Shown here: one piece after another, positions 24,823 to 36,636 of the stretch
How the letters are laid out: each line of letters begins with the position of its first letter
Position numbering within the stretch: position 1 is the stretch's first letter
NCBI RefSeq assembly: GCF_031877795.1
Contig: NC_133935.1
Coordinates: forward strand, 87,426,748 to 87,490,747
DNA length: 64,000 nt
Reading direction: 5' to 3'
Origin: Strix aluco
Taxonomy: Eukaryota; Chordata; Aves; Strigiformes; Strigidae
Translations under genes and position numbers: made by a program
The notes under the pieces: model-generated
Databases searched by the model: none
What the model was told of the DNA's origin: nothing
The model's input: the letters and a program-made list of their open reading frames with translations, nothing else

Positions 24823-25510
24823 TGATACAAGGAAATGATCACCTACTTTGCAATTATTTACTTATAGCAACTTATAATGATTTCTGAATATTGCTTCATA
24901 ATCCTGCTTGCCCTGACTGTTCTGGGGAAGCTTACCAAAGGCTACTGTGTTCATCAAAACAAAGCAGTTTTCTGTGGAAACTCACCAAGAATTACTATGT
25001 TTGGCAAAAATAAGAGACATGTCCTTGGAAAGCAGATGTGTGCTAGCAAGTTTAGTCTTTGTAATGGATAGATAGCCATGTATGGGCGGTAGAAATTAAT
25101 AGACTGTTGCTTTTAGATAAGATAGAGATGGTAAACCAGCGGGAACCACTCTTGTTGTTCAAGACATTGGCTAAGAGAATCTGCGCATGCTCTGAGGAAA
25201 AGTACAAGGTGAAGAAGACTGTGAGCCTTCCTCCAAAAGACCCCCAAAGACAACCACCAGGAGGCAATGCGCAGGTGCAAAGAGAACATAAACTGCTGAC
25301 AGCAGCCTTTGGAACTAACCCAGCCTTACTCATGCATATGTATGTTTGTGTAATGTAATCCAATGAATATGTATATCCACACTCTGTAAGTTTTTGGTAA
25401 AATGTGCTGTGGGGGTGCAAGCTTTGTGGAGAAATCCCCTTGCACCCCGGCGTCGGAGTAAGCATACCTGCTTTATAACTCTGAGTTGCAGAGTCTGTTT
25501 CTGCAAATCA
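24823..25510 (+). mobile_element. Solo-LTR-like element in the intergenic spacer
   Basis: A 688-base segment with ends TGAT and ATCA (perfect short inverted ends), flanked on both sides by CTAT (24819-24822 and 25511-25514), which fits a 4-base target duplication. Its 3' part (GGCGTCGGAGTAAGCATACC, then CTGCTTTATAACTCTGAGTT) resembles avian retroviral LTR R-U5 sequence in my memory. No canonical AATAAA is present. No internal retroviral genes adjoin it, so it would be a solo LTR. Confidence 0.6.
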
Positions 25511-25577
25511 CTATTATGCTTCAGCTCTCCCCTCTTGCTGGGTCATCCTGTCGATGGCTGCTCTGCAACATTTACAA

Positions 25578-25690
25578 GTAGGTAAGACAGCAGAAGCAGA
25601 AGCACAAAAAGGTGAAGTGATTTACCAAAAATTACAAAAAGAAATTGGTGCAAGGCTGAAACTAGAGCCTGACTTGCTTGATTCCAACTT
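25578..25690 (-). mobile_element. MIR-like ancient SINE fragment
   Basis: The plus strand reads AAAGGTGAAGTGATTTACC and later GGCTGAAACTAGAGCCTGAC, similar in spacing to the complement of MIR. Heavily diverged. Confidence 0.4.
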
Positions 25691-25727
25691 AATTTACCCA
25701 GGAGAGCACCACCCTTCTCTACCACTT

Positions 25728-26583
25728 GTCACGACCTGGACTGGAAGCCCAGAGAGTCCTAAAGGTTCTGTGATCCTCTCAGGTTAAATTAAGGTGAAAC
25801 AACACCAAATGACCAGTTAAAATGTTTTACTTGCAGTAGGGAACAATTTAAACTTGGAAAAGGATAATAAGCAATGTGGTCTCTTGGAAAGGAAAAGGAA
25901 AAGGAAAAGGAAAAGGAAAAGGAAAAGGAAAAGGAAAAGGAAAAAAGAAAGAGGAGAGCAAGAGAGTCAAAGAAATCCAGATCACCACCCCTGGATCAGC
26001 GTTGTCTCAGGTAATCTTGGGTGGTGGGTGCACACACAGCAAAGTTTCTGTTGCCTTTTTAAGTTCATTTTATCAGCTGTTTAGCATACTAGATGAGGAG
26101 GGGCAGGTATTCCACAAATTCATTTCCATGAGAGACAAGGAAAAAGGTGGAGCATGAGTTCCAGTTGAGTCGGTGGGCAGGTGGTTGTTGCCCAGCTTTG
26201 GTTTTTCCTCTGTTCCCAGAGATCTCATCACTCATCCCAGAAACGCTCAGCTCTTCTCAGTTCTTGTTACCACTTCAGTGATGATGGTGTGAAGTCATTA
26301 GCAAGGCAGGCATTGGTGTCTGGCTTGCACAATCGAGCCACAAAGTATCAGGCTTAGCAGTACTTGTGCTGAGGGGAAACACCTGGTTTAGTCCATGTCT
26401 CGCCCTCTGAGGCTTCTCTAAGGAGTTTGTCAATGCACCTGCAAGGGAGTGGGGGGTGCATCCTCCGATACACTCCCGCTTCCTTGGGGGACATTCCTTA
26501 GACTAGTCCAAAGGCCACAGCTTGTCCTTGAGGTTTTCTGTGTCGATGAATGTTTGAGGCATTACTTCTTTCAGTTCCTTACG
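25728..26583 (-). mobile_element. LTR-like element, copy A
   Basis: 856-base element present again in inverted orientation at 34344-35174; the two copies are close to identical outside a simple repeat. Copy A is flanked by a 6-base duplication CCACTT (25722-25727 and 26584-26589), so it inserted on its own and is not a block duplication. Minus-strand ends are CGTAAGG and GTCGTGAC, lacking the usual TG...CA. The site matching copy B's AATAAA reads AGTAAA here. Its transcript direction points toward ASB13. Confidence 0.8.
25886..25945. repeat. GGAAAA microsatellite inside LTR copy A
   Basis: About ten units of GGAAAA. Copy B has only a short imperfect purine/pyrimidine version at the matching place (about 34970-35005), which explains most of the length difference between the copies. 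Confidence 0.92.
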
Positions 26584-26980
26584 CCACTTCACTGTCTACC
26601 CCAGATTTCTGCTCTCTCAGGGTAGGAGCTAGGGTAAGATGCATTCATTAAAATCATTATTTTAAAGCTTCCAGAATAACCATGTCCACATGGAGGCAGC
26701 AGCAGAACCTGCAGGAGACATCCACGTACCAGGCTTGACCATGCTGATGAAACCATCGACAGCGTTCCTGGTGTCTCAGGTATCCAGTCCCCATCACATC
26801 AGCTCACCTGCTGCAGGGGCAGGGCTCCAAGCACATCCCTTTCCTGGGCTCAGGAGCCCTGCGCAGCAACTGCATCTCATCAGCAAATTGCTGATCAGTT
26901 ATCCAGGGTCACAGAGTGGGAGAGAAGCCACAGCAACCAAACTGCAGGAGACCGGAGCCAAATGTCAGTGTATCACACAA

Positions 26981-27094
26981 AATAGAAATAGAAATAGAAA
27001 TAGAAATAGAAACAGAAATAGAAATAGAAATAGAAATAGAAATAGAAATAGAAATAGAAATAGAAATAGAAATAGAAATAAATAGAAATAGAAA
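26981..27094. repeat. TAGAAA hexanucleotide microsatellite
   Basis: About 19 units of AGAAAT with one C substitution and one short unit near the end. It yields artificial Asn-Arg and Ile-Glu dipeptide frames that are not genes. Confidence 0.95.
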
Positions 27095-27940
27095 TGTCTG
27101 CCCTAAAATCTTGCATGTTCTCCTCTGTTTCTCCCATCTTATCACCTAGGACTAAAACTAAAGAGCCAGGTAATACACAAACTTCATCTTCCACCTTCCC
27201 CTCCTCCTCCATCTCTAAATGACTTTTTTTTTGCATTAGAGATGTAGGAGAAAGAACCCAGGCTGTACAGCAATCTGCTGTTCATCCGTGGATTTTCTTC
27301 CCCTGCGTGTCAGGTTCCCTCTCCTGCCCCACACTCGCGTAGTTACATCCAGAAACACAAAGCATTTGCTGTCCTAATTCCCAACAGATTATTTAGGTAG
27401 CTGATATTTATGAGGGCTCCATAAGAGGCCTTGGTGACTGTATGTTTGTTTTGCCTTGGCAAAGCAATTTACCTGAAGAGCAACCAGACCTGTGAGTTGG
27501 CATCTGTGTGGGCAAGGAGTTAAATTTGGGTGTCGGTTTGAGAAATACAACTTGACTCTGCACTTCCTGAACTCTCAAAAAGGTGCCACGCACTCAAAAC
27601 ACTGATGCCTTGAATTCGCTAGCGGAGCCAAGCTTTGTCAAGAGCTGCCAGCAGCTTGGGCAAATGCCATGTGATAAGTGTTATTAACCTTTTCTCATTT
27701 ACATCCAGGTCTTGAGATAGGAGGCGTGTATCAGCTTTCTTGTGTGTCCTACTTTTATTACACTCCCAGTCTTGCAGTCTTCCCCTGACGTCCTTCCCAA
27801 ATTGCTGGAGTAAGCAAGGAGACATAAGAAACAGATTAAAAACAGAGACCAAAAAAATCCCCTTCCCCCCAAACAGTCTCTGCAGGAGTAGATCTGCAAG
27901 GAGAGCTGCTCTGAGGAGGAGAGATTCTTCAGGATTCCTT

Positions 27941-28160
27941 CACAGAATCACAGAATTATTCAGGTTGGAAAAGATCCTCGGGATCATCGAGTCCAACCCT
28001 CAGCCCCACTCTACAAAGTTCTCCCCTACCCCACATCCCCCAACAGCTCATCCAAACGGCCCTTAAACACACCCAGGGATGGGGACTCCACCCCCTCCCT
28101 GGGCAGCCTATTCCACTCTCTCACCACTCTTGCTGGGAAACATGTTTTCCTAATGTCCAG
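27941..28160 (-). mobile_element. CR1 LINE 3' fragment
   Basis: Starts CACAGAATCACAGAATTATT and contains GGTTGGAAAAGATCCTCGGG and GGGATGGGGACTCCACCCCC, the complement of a CR1 3' end. It belongs to a different subfamily from the 13103 copy. About 220 bases. Confidence 0.9.
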
Positions 28161-31100
28161 TCACTTCACAGTCCTGAGATACATTTGCAATTCTGTTCGT
28201 GTTTTTCACTTTGCCCGCTGGCTTTGCATTTGTATATGCATTTCACAGGTGGTTGGGAGCTATGCTTTAGGGTACACAGCCTGCTGAAGAACACCTGCTT
28301 CCCCCTTCCATCCATAGCACGATAAAGGATGAAATCATATTTGAGAATTTTAGAAAAAAAAAAATTCTATTTCTTCTTGCTATTCTGCAGTGACTACACT
28401 TCTAAAATAGAAATCCACCCTGTGCTTGTTCCCCACTTTGAGGGAAAAATCAATGTTTTCCAGCAGTGGACATTTTTCTCCTGAAAACATTAATTCTGAA
28501 GAAAACCAATTTTCTATTGTGGGAGGATGAAATGAAATAACTCTAGTGGGAAACTTCTGGTCAGCACAGTGGTGGACATGCTGCCACATCCATGTAGTAA
28601 GAAAATCAAGTATGTTTTGCCCTAACTTCATAAAAACTCAAATTCCTACACCCTGTCAACTGAAACAGTATGAGGATTAGCCCAGGATGAGACCTCTCAA
28701 AACGTGAGATATTATCTTTTATGTCCATATGTTGCAGGCATTCATGCCAGCCTCAAAGGCAGAACGAGACTGATGTGTAAATGTTTTTACATTATTCAGG
28801 GTTTCCATTCCCTGTTTGAAGATGCAAAGAGCTGGGACGCCAGCACCGTTAACAGAAATACAGACAACAGAGCTGGAAGCAATCTCAGAAAACCACATAA
28901 ATTCTCTCACCTCTTGCCTCAAGGTGGGTCCAGGGATAAATTTAAGAAGTGGATAAACTCATCTGCTTAGTGCAGGAGAATAGCAGGTAGTGCCAGGTAG
29001 AGATGGAAGTACTCTGTGGACCTGCCTATAATGTCAGCTGCAGTTCAGACAGTGCTGGGGGTTAATCAGCTGTAGATAATGACATTATGATACAGGCAAT
29101 AATATGACGAGATAAACGCAGTGTCTGCCTCAGTCTGATAAGATCGGGATTAAGTGTTCCTATTTCAAAACATTCCTATATACACAACACCTGAAAGAAG
29201 AAGGCTAAAAACAATGGCATTTTAACCTTCTCCAATGCCTCATCTGGCCTCCAGCAAAGAGCTCGCTGCCTCAGTTTTCTCCTCTGTAAAATATGAATAT
29301 TACTGATTTATAACATCTGCCTGATGGAGGAGTTTAAGCATCACTGAATGGGCTGACATGGCTCATGGCAGGAGAAACTTTATTCTCTGAGACCAGCCAG
29401 CACCTCTTCAGGTGACTCTTCGGTAGGGAGAATGCAGGATTACACAGAAGGAGATAGATTAGAGGTTGGAAATAGCACAGTCAAAGTGGGAAAGAAGCTG
29501 TTGTGGAGGAGGATCATGGATACAATTTAAATTTCCATCTATGAGAAAATAATCCACTGTAAATAGGAAACTTAGCTGAACAGGATCACTTGCCTGCATC
29601 TGCAGATAGTCTGAAACAAGAGTGGCGTGACTAACTCCAGCCTCATACAAACTGGTATCAGCTCAACTGCAAATGTTCCTCCTGTTTAATTACCACAGGA
29701 CTGATTACTGCAAGAGAAGAAAAAGAGACTCTGTTTAAATCTGGACAGTCTCAAACTCACAGCCTGGTGTTTTGCCATGATCAAACAGTAACATTTTGGT
29801 TACAGAAAGAGCTTCTATCCCCTGGCTCCAGTCCTGTGTCTGGTAAGGAGTAATAATTAATGTTTAGAAAGTACTACATAAAACACTATCTTCAAAGACT
29901 GTCAGGTTTACATTGCAAAAATAAAGGATAAGCAGCACAGCTATTAATTTGTAATAACTACCTCAATAATTATTTTTAAAAAAGGGGAAAAAAATGGCAA
30001 AGGGATTTGAAAAAAAAAAAAATCACTTGCTCACCGCTGAAAATGCTCATCTGCACTTTGTCACATTCTTGTCATCTTTGACTCATATCCTGAGTGGACC
30101 TTGTAGCTGCCTGTGTGGTGTGTGGTTTTACACTGTTGTTAAAACACCCTAAAACAAGCTGGGTTTTGTTAGAGGCTTTTGTGGGGGTTGGTTGGTTGTT
30201 TTCACAACTTTGGTTCTGATTCCTCAGTGCCACTAGAACTATTTAAATGTTTGTCATCACAACTCAAACAAAAAGTTGGTTTCTTAGGAAGTTGCAAGGT
30301 GTCAAAATAGGCAAAAAAACAAACACAAAAATAAATCAAACCAGAAACTGAAAATCTTAACTGTGCTTTGCTGTGGGATGTGTACAGTGCATGAATACAT
30401 TGTGAACAAATACCAGAGTGCAACGGCAATGAAAATACAACATATTTTCCAACAAACACAAGAATGTCAATAATGGGCACATCATGAAGTGGAGAGTTAC
30501 TCGGGATTTCCTTGAAGAGACAGAAGACCCGTGACAGATCAGTAGGCTCGTAAAACGTGCTGGCCTATCTAGATAAGCATGTGCTGGGAAGGTAAGAAGG
30601 AAGATTTTGAGGGAAAAGACTCAGTCAGCTATTTCTCTGGGAGGAATAATCCTCTGCATTTAATCTCGATCTGTCTGTCACCCACAGACTTGGAAAGCAC
30701 GCGATAAATGTTATGGTCATTCCCCAAGAAAGCACATACATGTACTATTGTGCTGGAGGATTCCTGCATCTGTGTAGAGCTGGAGATGGTATTTGCTGTG
30801 GTATTTTGGAAGACTTTCCCTTATTATTTTGAAAGACGTGATCAAATTAAAGGTCTTGGGCAAAATTTGGTTTTCTTGCAGCAAGTTTTGCTTGAGCCAA
30901 GTGAAGGATGGAGCAAGACAGCTTTATGGGGGATGACATAGACCATGACAGTGTTGTAGAATAAAGTAGACTTTTGGGTCATTCCACGCTTTTCCTTGCA
31001 GTTTGGTGTGACGCTCCTTTACAGAAAAATAGAGTAGAGCAGAAATGAGTGGGAGCAAACCTCTTTCTGTCCACCTGGATTAAACCAGAAGGGCTCAAAC

Positions 31101-33904
31101 TTCGTGGTGATGTGCAGCAGTCATTTCTGAGCTAACTGCCTGCTCCCACCCCTTCTCAGGTGCCCAGAAGTCTTTGCATAAACTTTTCATGGTCTAAACA
31201 TGCACCTTTAAAAAGAGCTCTGCAGTTTTTCCAGGCATACCGGTAGGAATGATGAAATTTAATGGGCTACCAAAGAGGTCAAACAAGCCCACAAGTTGTC
31301 TTTCCCCGCCTTCTCTTTCAGTTAAGGTCCTGAGCCAACACTCTCCAAGCCAAAGGACTCTGAACTTGGTATTTTACCACAGCACGAGTTCCTCAAACAG
31401 ATGCTGGGGCCTATCTGACCCTCCAGATCAGCCTGGTGATGCTGCATCTAGGGAGGCTTCTGGTTCGGGCTCATTTCCATTCAAAACCAGGCAATTTCTT
31501 GGTGCAGACTTGTTATTTCCATGTGCTTGCATTTTAGACCTGCTTTAATCTGTCCCGACAGCCATGCTGTTACCATAATAGCCAGCGGAAGAACTCTTTA
31601 AGACTCATTTTGGAGTTTCAGAAAGCAGGCATTCTTTATTACAGCACTGGGCGCACATGCAAATAGTTTCACAAAGGTGAGCGTGCCCTATATCTGTCAG
31701 CAAGATGTTTTGGCTTACATTTCCAATGAAATAACAGTCACACCGAACATCAGCGGTATCAGCCAGCCATGGGCTTCATGATTTGGCTTTGAGGTCTACA
31801 CAAATGCAGACATTTATTCAGAATTACCTTGAGCCACTGGTGACCTCCTCCGATCTGGACCTCCTCCTCCGCAGCAGCTAAGGGGACAGTTCACCCTTTG
31901 GATGTTCTCATGGGCAGGAGAGGAAAAGCAGACCACTGATTTTCTAGAAAATTGTAGAAGAGTCTGTGAAACCACTACCTCGCTGTCAAATTGGGCTGAA
32001 ACTGGCTACTGGCTTCAAAAGTTAATGGAAGAGATAGACAGAAATAGTACGATCACAAGCCTCGTTTCCTTAGGAAACCAAGTGAAAGCCTAGCCAATCT
32101 CTCATGCCACATATTATAAGAAAATGGGAGAAAACCAAAAAGAAACTCAGTGTTTCCACATGTTTCTGTGTCATCTGCTGTCCCATGATTCACATATGGC
32201 AGGACAAGGGGAGAGAGCCTGCAGGTCCTGTGCCATTTGACATTTACAGGCTGTGTTTGTACACTTCACACAGCAGCTGGGCCTCCTGACACTGTCCCAC
32301 ACATTCAATAATGATCTCAAACTAATTATTTGCTTTATTGTTCTGTGTTGGTTTTCAGCAGGAGGACACTGCCGTTTTCAGGAACTGCTGCTTCCACCTC
32401 CCCATTGACTCATTTCATTGCAACTATTTTCTTTCTCAAAGTGACTGGCAGCATCTGTGGGCATCATTCATTTTTTTCCAAATAAAAGAGGAAATAGATC
32501 TTCAAATGACTACTTCTTTATTTTAGACTTGCAAGTATGCCAGAACTTTGTGAGTCATTCTTTCAAGGAAGACAAAATAGAGTATTGGCAGGAACTAGGT
32601 CCACACCACAGTTAGATCACGGGCTCCCCTCTTGCACAGACCGCACGTGCCACCACCCAAAAACGCATGAGGCACCAAACAGCACCATAGAATTTCCAGT
32701 TTGAAACAGTCTGATCTCCAGAGGCTCCAGATGTTACTCTCCCCAGCAAAACGATGACAAAATTCCCTGAAATTCCTTGTTTTTCTAATAGATGAAACGG
32801 GAACAGATTATTGAGAAAGGAGCTCTCACCAGAAATCCTACATTTCCTCCTCAGAAATAATTCCTAATACTAAAATTCTCCTGTTTCATGGTGGTGGTTG
32901 AACGATCACACTCAAGGTGGAAACCCGGGCGCTCTGACTGCGGATCTGCTCTTCCTTACAAACGCTACAGAAGGTCAGAGCCCTCCTTGTGTCTCATAGG
33001 TCGAGGCACACGGTTACACGGGGCTGTTTATATTACACTCTCACAGGGCAACCGGGGACACTGACCCTGCAAAGATATTTCTGTCTCACCTCTCCCGAGT
33101 AGTACACAGGAACACAGAAAGCCATTTTTCTCACTCCTAGGCTAGCTGGGTTTCGAACCAGCAACACCAGCAAGAATTCCAGTCTTTGACAGGTCAGCAG
33201 GATCTGGCAAATCGGAGACACACTGCTAGGCAGTCAGAGCACGAGACTGCTATCGACATGGCCCTTCCTGATTACAGGACACCAGAAAAATCACTTACTC
33301 TTCCCCACGCCTTCGTTTTTTCACCGGGTAGTAGCATTTTGCACTCTCTGCTGCTGCAGTAGCAAATTCTCAGGATGGGCGAAATATCTGTAACGGCATG
33401 TCACTGACCTGCAGCATTGCTTTGAGTAATAAGTGACTTATAAGTGAGCCGTCACATTGTCATCTCGTTGTTCTTTTTCCTTTTTTCCTTTGTTTGCCAA
33501 TCCTTCCCACTATGACTATCCCAGCGTGCCAAAATACACCCAACGAGGCCAGCAGTGCTAAACCAGAGCCTGGGCACTGGGGAGCTGAGCACAGAGACAC
33601 CCAAACGGGCTGTGCAAGCACCAGCAAGGATCAGGAATCAGCCTCTCCACAAATTTATTAGCTCAGCCGGGTGACCACACAGCGTGTCCGCGATGTGCAT
33701 CGCTGTGCGGACTCAGCACCACAGATCTCATTGCCAAAAATGCCAGGTGGGCTCCCCCCAAAGCACACACCAGACTTGCTTGGCACAGGCGAACACACAT
33801 TCATGTGGTGTAACCGTTGACCCATCATTCGGCACACTGTGTTCATAAAATTCCTTGCGTAAGAGGTTGGGCAAGCCTAGATCACCCTGTTCCCTGCTCC
33901 AACG
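28161..33904. other. Intergenic spacer between ASB13 and TASOR2, no gene seen
   Basis: AT-richer sequence with only short chance open frames and scattered A or T tracts. A MIR-like piece is noted separately near 29262. A GGTTCGAAACCC phrase on the minus strand near 33151 resembles a pol III B box, but no A box or cloverleaf accompanies it. Confidence 0.5.
29262..29315 (+). mobile_element. MIR-like SINE 3' fragment
   Basis: CTCAGTTTTCTCCTCTGTAA followed by AATATGAATATTA closely follows the MIR 3' region as I know it. Short, about 50 bases. Confidence 0.55.
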
Positions 33905-35655
33905 TCTATTGCAACATTGACTATTTGCTGTCTACCAGGAGCTCGTGTTCACAACATTCCTGAGAGGCTGCTGAGCCTGACGAACCCTATAAATTATCAT
34001 CCACTTCTACTATTCCATGTAAGCTCCAATGATAGTGCAACAAGGCAACTCAGAACCATTAAAAGAGACTATATGTCCCCCAGAGCAACATTAAAAGGAT
34101 CTGGAGCACAAGTGGTGTTCTCCTCTATCCTCCCAGAGGAAGGGGTTTAGGAAGGAGGAGACAAATTGAACAGGTGAATGCCTAGCTGGTGCCATACTCA
34201 AGGTTTTGGCTTCTGTGATCATGAGGAACTGAATCTGTTGGGAGCTGATGGGATTCACCTGACCAAGTTGGGCAAGAGGGTCTTTGCCAACAAGCTGGTC
34301 AGACTTGTATGGAGGGCTTTAAACTAGACCTAGCGGGGAAGGGCGTAAGGAACTGAAAGAAGTAATGCCTCAAACATTCATCGACACAGAAAACCTTCAA
34401 GGACAAGCTATGGCCTTTGGACTAGTCTAAGGGATGTCCCCCAAGGAAGTGGGAGTGTATCGGAGGATGCACCCCCCACTCCCTTGCAGGTGCATTGACA
34501 AACTCCTTAGAGAAGCCTCAGAGGGCGAGACATGGACTAAACCAGGTGGTTCCCCTCAGCACAAGTACTGCTAAGCCTGATATTTTGTGGCTCGATTGTG
34601 CAAGCCAGACACCAATGCCTGCCTTGCTAATGACTTCACACCATCATCACTGAAGTGGTAACAAGAACTGAGAAGAGCTGAGCATTTCTGGGATGAGTGA
34701 TGAGATCTCTGGGAACAGAGGAAAAACCAAAGCTGGGCAACAACCACCTGCCCACCGACTCAACTGGAACTCATGCTCCACCTTTTTCCTCCTCTCTCAT
34801 GGAAATGAATTTGTGGAATACCTGCTCTTCCTCGTCTAGTATGCTAAACAGCTGATAAAATGAACTTAAAAAGGCAACAGAAACTTTGCTGTGTGTGCAC
34901 CCACCACCCAAGATTACCTGAGACAATGCTGGATCCAGGGGTGGTGATCTGGATTTCTTTGACTCTCTTTCTCTCCTTTCTTTTTCTTTCCTTTCTTTTC
35001 TTTCCTATAGATTTATAAGAGACCACATTCCTTATTATCCTTTTCCAAGTTTAAATTGTTCTCTACCACAAATAAAACATTTTAACCGGTCATTTGGTGT
35101 TGTTTCACCTTAATTTAACTCGAGGGGATCACAGAACTGTTGTGATTCTCTGGGCTTCCAGTCCAGGTCGTGATGAAGGGGGATGGAGTTTTGAGCCATA
35201 GAGAGCCAGGGGCTGCTGATGCATTAGGAACCAACATGGAAACACCAATGAAATGCCTCAGAGGAATTAGGGTGTGTTGCTCTAAAAAGGTGTGATGGTT
35301 GATAGACCACCTGAAGTGCCTCTATACCAACACACACAACATGGGTAACAAGGAACTGGAAGCCATTGTGCAGCTAGAAGGCTACAATCTAACTGATATA
35401 TATTCAATATACAAAGGGAGATTATAGGAAACATTGAGAGAGACTTTTTACCAAGGTCTGTAGTGTCAGGACAAGCGGCAATGGTTTTAAACTGAAAGAG
35501 GGTAGATTTAGATTAGATATAAGGAAGAAATTCTTTAGTGCGAGGGTGGTGAGGCACTGGAACAAGTTGTCCAGGGAAGTTGTGGATGCCCCTTCCCTGG
35601 AAGGGTTCAAGGCCAGGTTGGACAGGGCTTTGGGCAACCTGGGCTAGTGGTTTAC
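33905..35655 (+). mobile_element. Internally deleted CR1 LINE, interrupted by LTR copy B
   Basis: Plus-strand pieces in CR1 order. At 33917-34150 there is an ORF1-type segment (HVSSNDSATRQLRTIKRDY, GSGAQVVFSSILPEEG), and at about 34225-34325 the end of that SGNH-esterase-like ORF (DGIHLTKLGKRVFANKLV). LTR copy B then interrupts. At about 35300-35385 the start of ORF2 follows (CLYTNT, then MGNKELEAIVQ, with small deletions). At 35420-35655 the CR1 3' part follows directly, so most of the endonuclease and reverse transcriptase is deleted. It is dead. The 5' border is uncertain. Confidence 0.75.
34344..35174 (+). mobile_element. LTR-like element, copy B, nested in CR1
   Basis: 831-base element, inverted relative to copy A. 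Flanked by the 6-base duplication GAAGGG (34338-34343 and 35175-35180). The ends are CGTAAGG and GTCGTGAT. AATAAA at 35071-35076 lies about 100 bases before the 3' end, as expected for an R-U5 region. The host CR1 resumes after the second duplication, which fixes the borders independently. It points toward TASOR2, whose ATG is 1.8 kb downstream. Confidence 0.82.
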
Positions 35656-36054
35656 ACACAGCTAGTCAAGAGACAAGGCATCTCCCTGCCAGGCTAATCT
35701 AGACAGATTCCAGGTGGTGGAAAGAAACTGGATTATTTATCTACTTTTTCTGCTTAAACATTCTTTTACTCCCTCTACTCCTGACGCAAATCCACCCCCA
35801 GGCCATGCACTTCCATATTTTCAACAGAGGAACAAACCCCGAAGTATCTGGGTGGGACAGGGCACTTTTTAACACTCTGAGGAAAATCCTATTTAAAAGG
35901 GGTGACTAAGCAACCCCACTGCATGGCGGCTGCTTCCATGAAATGGGGCCTGGAGCCACCCCAGGAGGGGCCCTGGGGGAGCCCCACCCCAGGAGAGGTG
36001 AGGGGGGCAGTGGGGACAGGGATGAGGAATGCAGGGAGGTGCTGAAGTAAAAAA

Positions 36055-36510
36055 GGCGACAAAAAAGGAAAGAGGAAAGGGGCCAGGAGGGTTTAAAATG
36101 GGGGAAGGTCCTGAGGGAAAGGGCTGAGGGTGAAGGACTGAGGTGAGGAAAAGGGCCAGAAGGGCTTAAGATGGGGGAACGTCCTGAGGAAAGGGGCTGA
36201 TGGAAGGCACTGAGGGGGAAGGATCGAGGTGAGGAAAGGGGCCCAGGGCATGATGTGAGGGGATGAGGAAAGGGGTTGAGGGACTGAGGGAAGGTCTGAA
36301 ACAAGGTGCCGGGCGACAGCACTGAGGGCCCGGGGAAAGGACTGAGGTGAGGGACAGGACCCAGGGCAGGAGGTAAAGCCGGAGGGGACGAGGGAAGAGC
36401 TGAAGGCAGGCGCCGAGGGGCTGAGTTCAGCGGGGAGGGGGTTTGAGGGGCTGAGGGAAGGCCCAAACCAAGGGGCCGGCTCCAAGACTGAGGCGAGGGA
36501 TGGTGCCCGC
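36055..36510. repeat. Purine-rich G-rich tandem repeat upstream of TASOR2
   Basis: Degenerate repeats of GGGGCTGAGGGAAGG, GGACTGAGGTGAGGAAAGGG and related phrases, with a higher-order period of roughly 75-90 bases visible between 36080 and 36240. It ends where the TASOR2 CpG island begins. Strong purine bias on the plus strand gives triplex and G-quadruplex potential. Confidence 0.8.
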
Positions 36511-36636
36511 AGCAGGAGGAGAACGATGAGGGCGCTGAGGGGCCGGCGAGAAGAGCCGCAGAGGGCCGGTGCCGGCGCGGCGGTGACCCGCGGGAAGAGG
36601 AAAGCCGCGGGCGCGGCCGCGTCTCTCTTTCCGGTT

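Noticed and set aside
26690-27236. Frames with long Asn-Arg, Ile-Glu or Tyr-Phe dipeptide runs
   Set aside because: Direct translations of the TAGAAA hexanucleotide repeat.
33141-33250. tRNA-like B box (GGTTCGAAACCC) on the minus strand
   Set aside because: No A box at the right distance and no cloverleaf could be drawn. Possibly a SINE trace, but not supportable.
33917-34150. 77-codon frame as a small gene
   Set aside because: It is the CR1 ORF1 segment of a dead, deleted LINE copy.
25728-35174. Reading the 25.7 and 34.3 kb copies as one segmental inverted duplication
   Set aside because: Each copy has its own distinct 6-base flanking duplication and the outside flanks do not match, so two independent insertions fit better.
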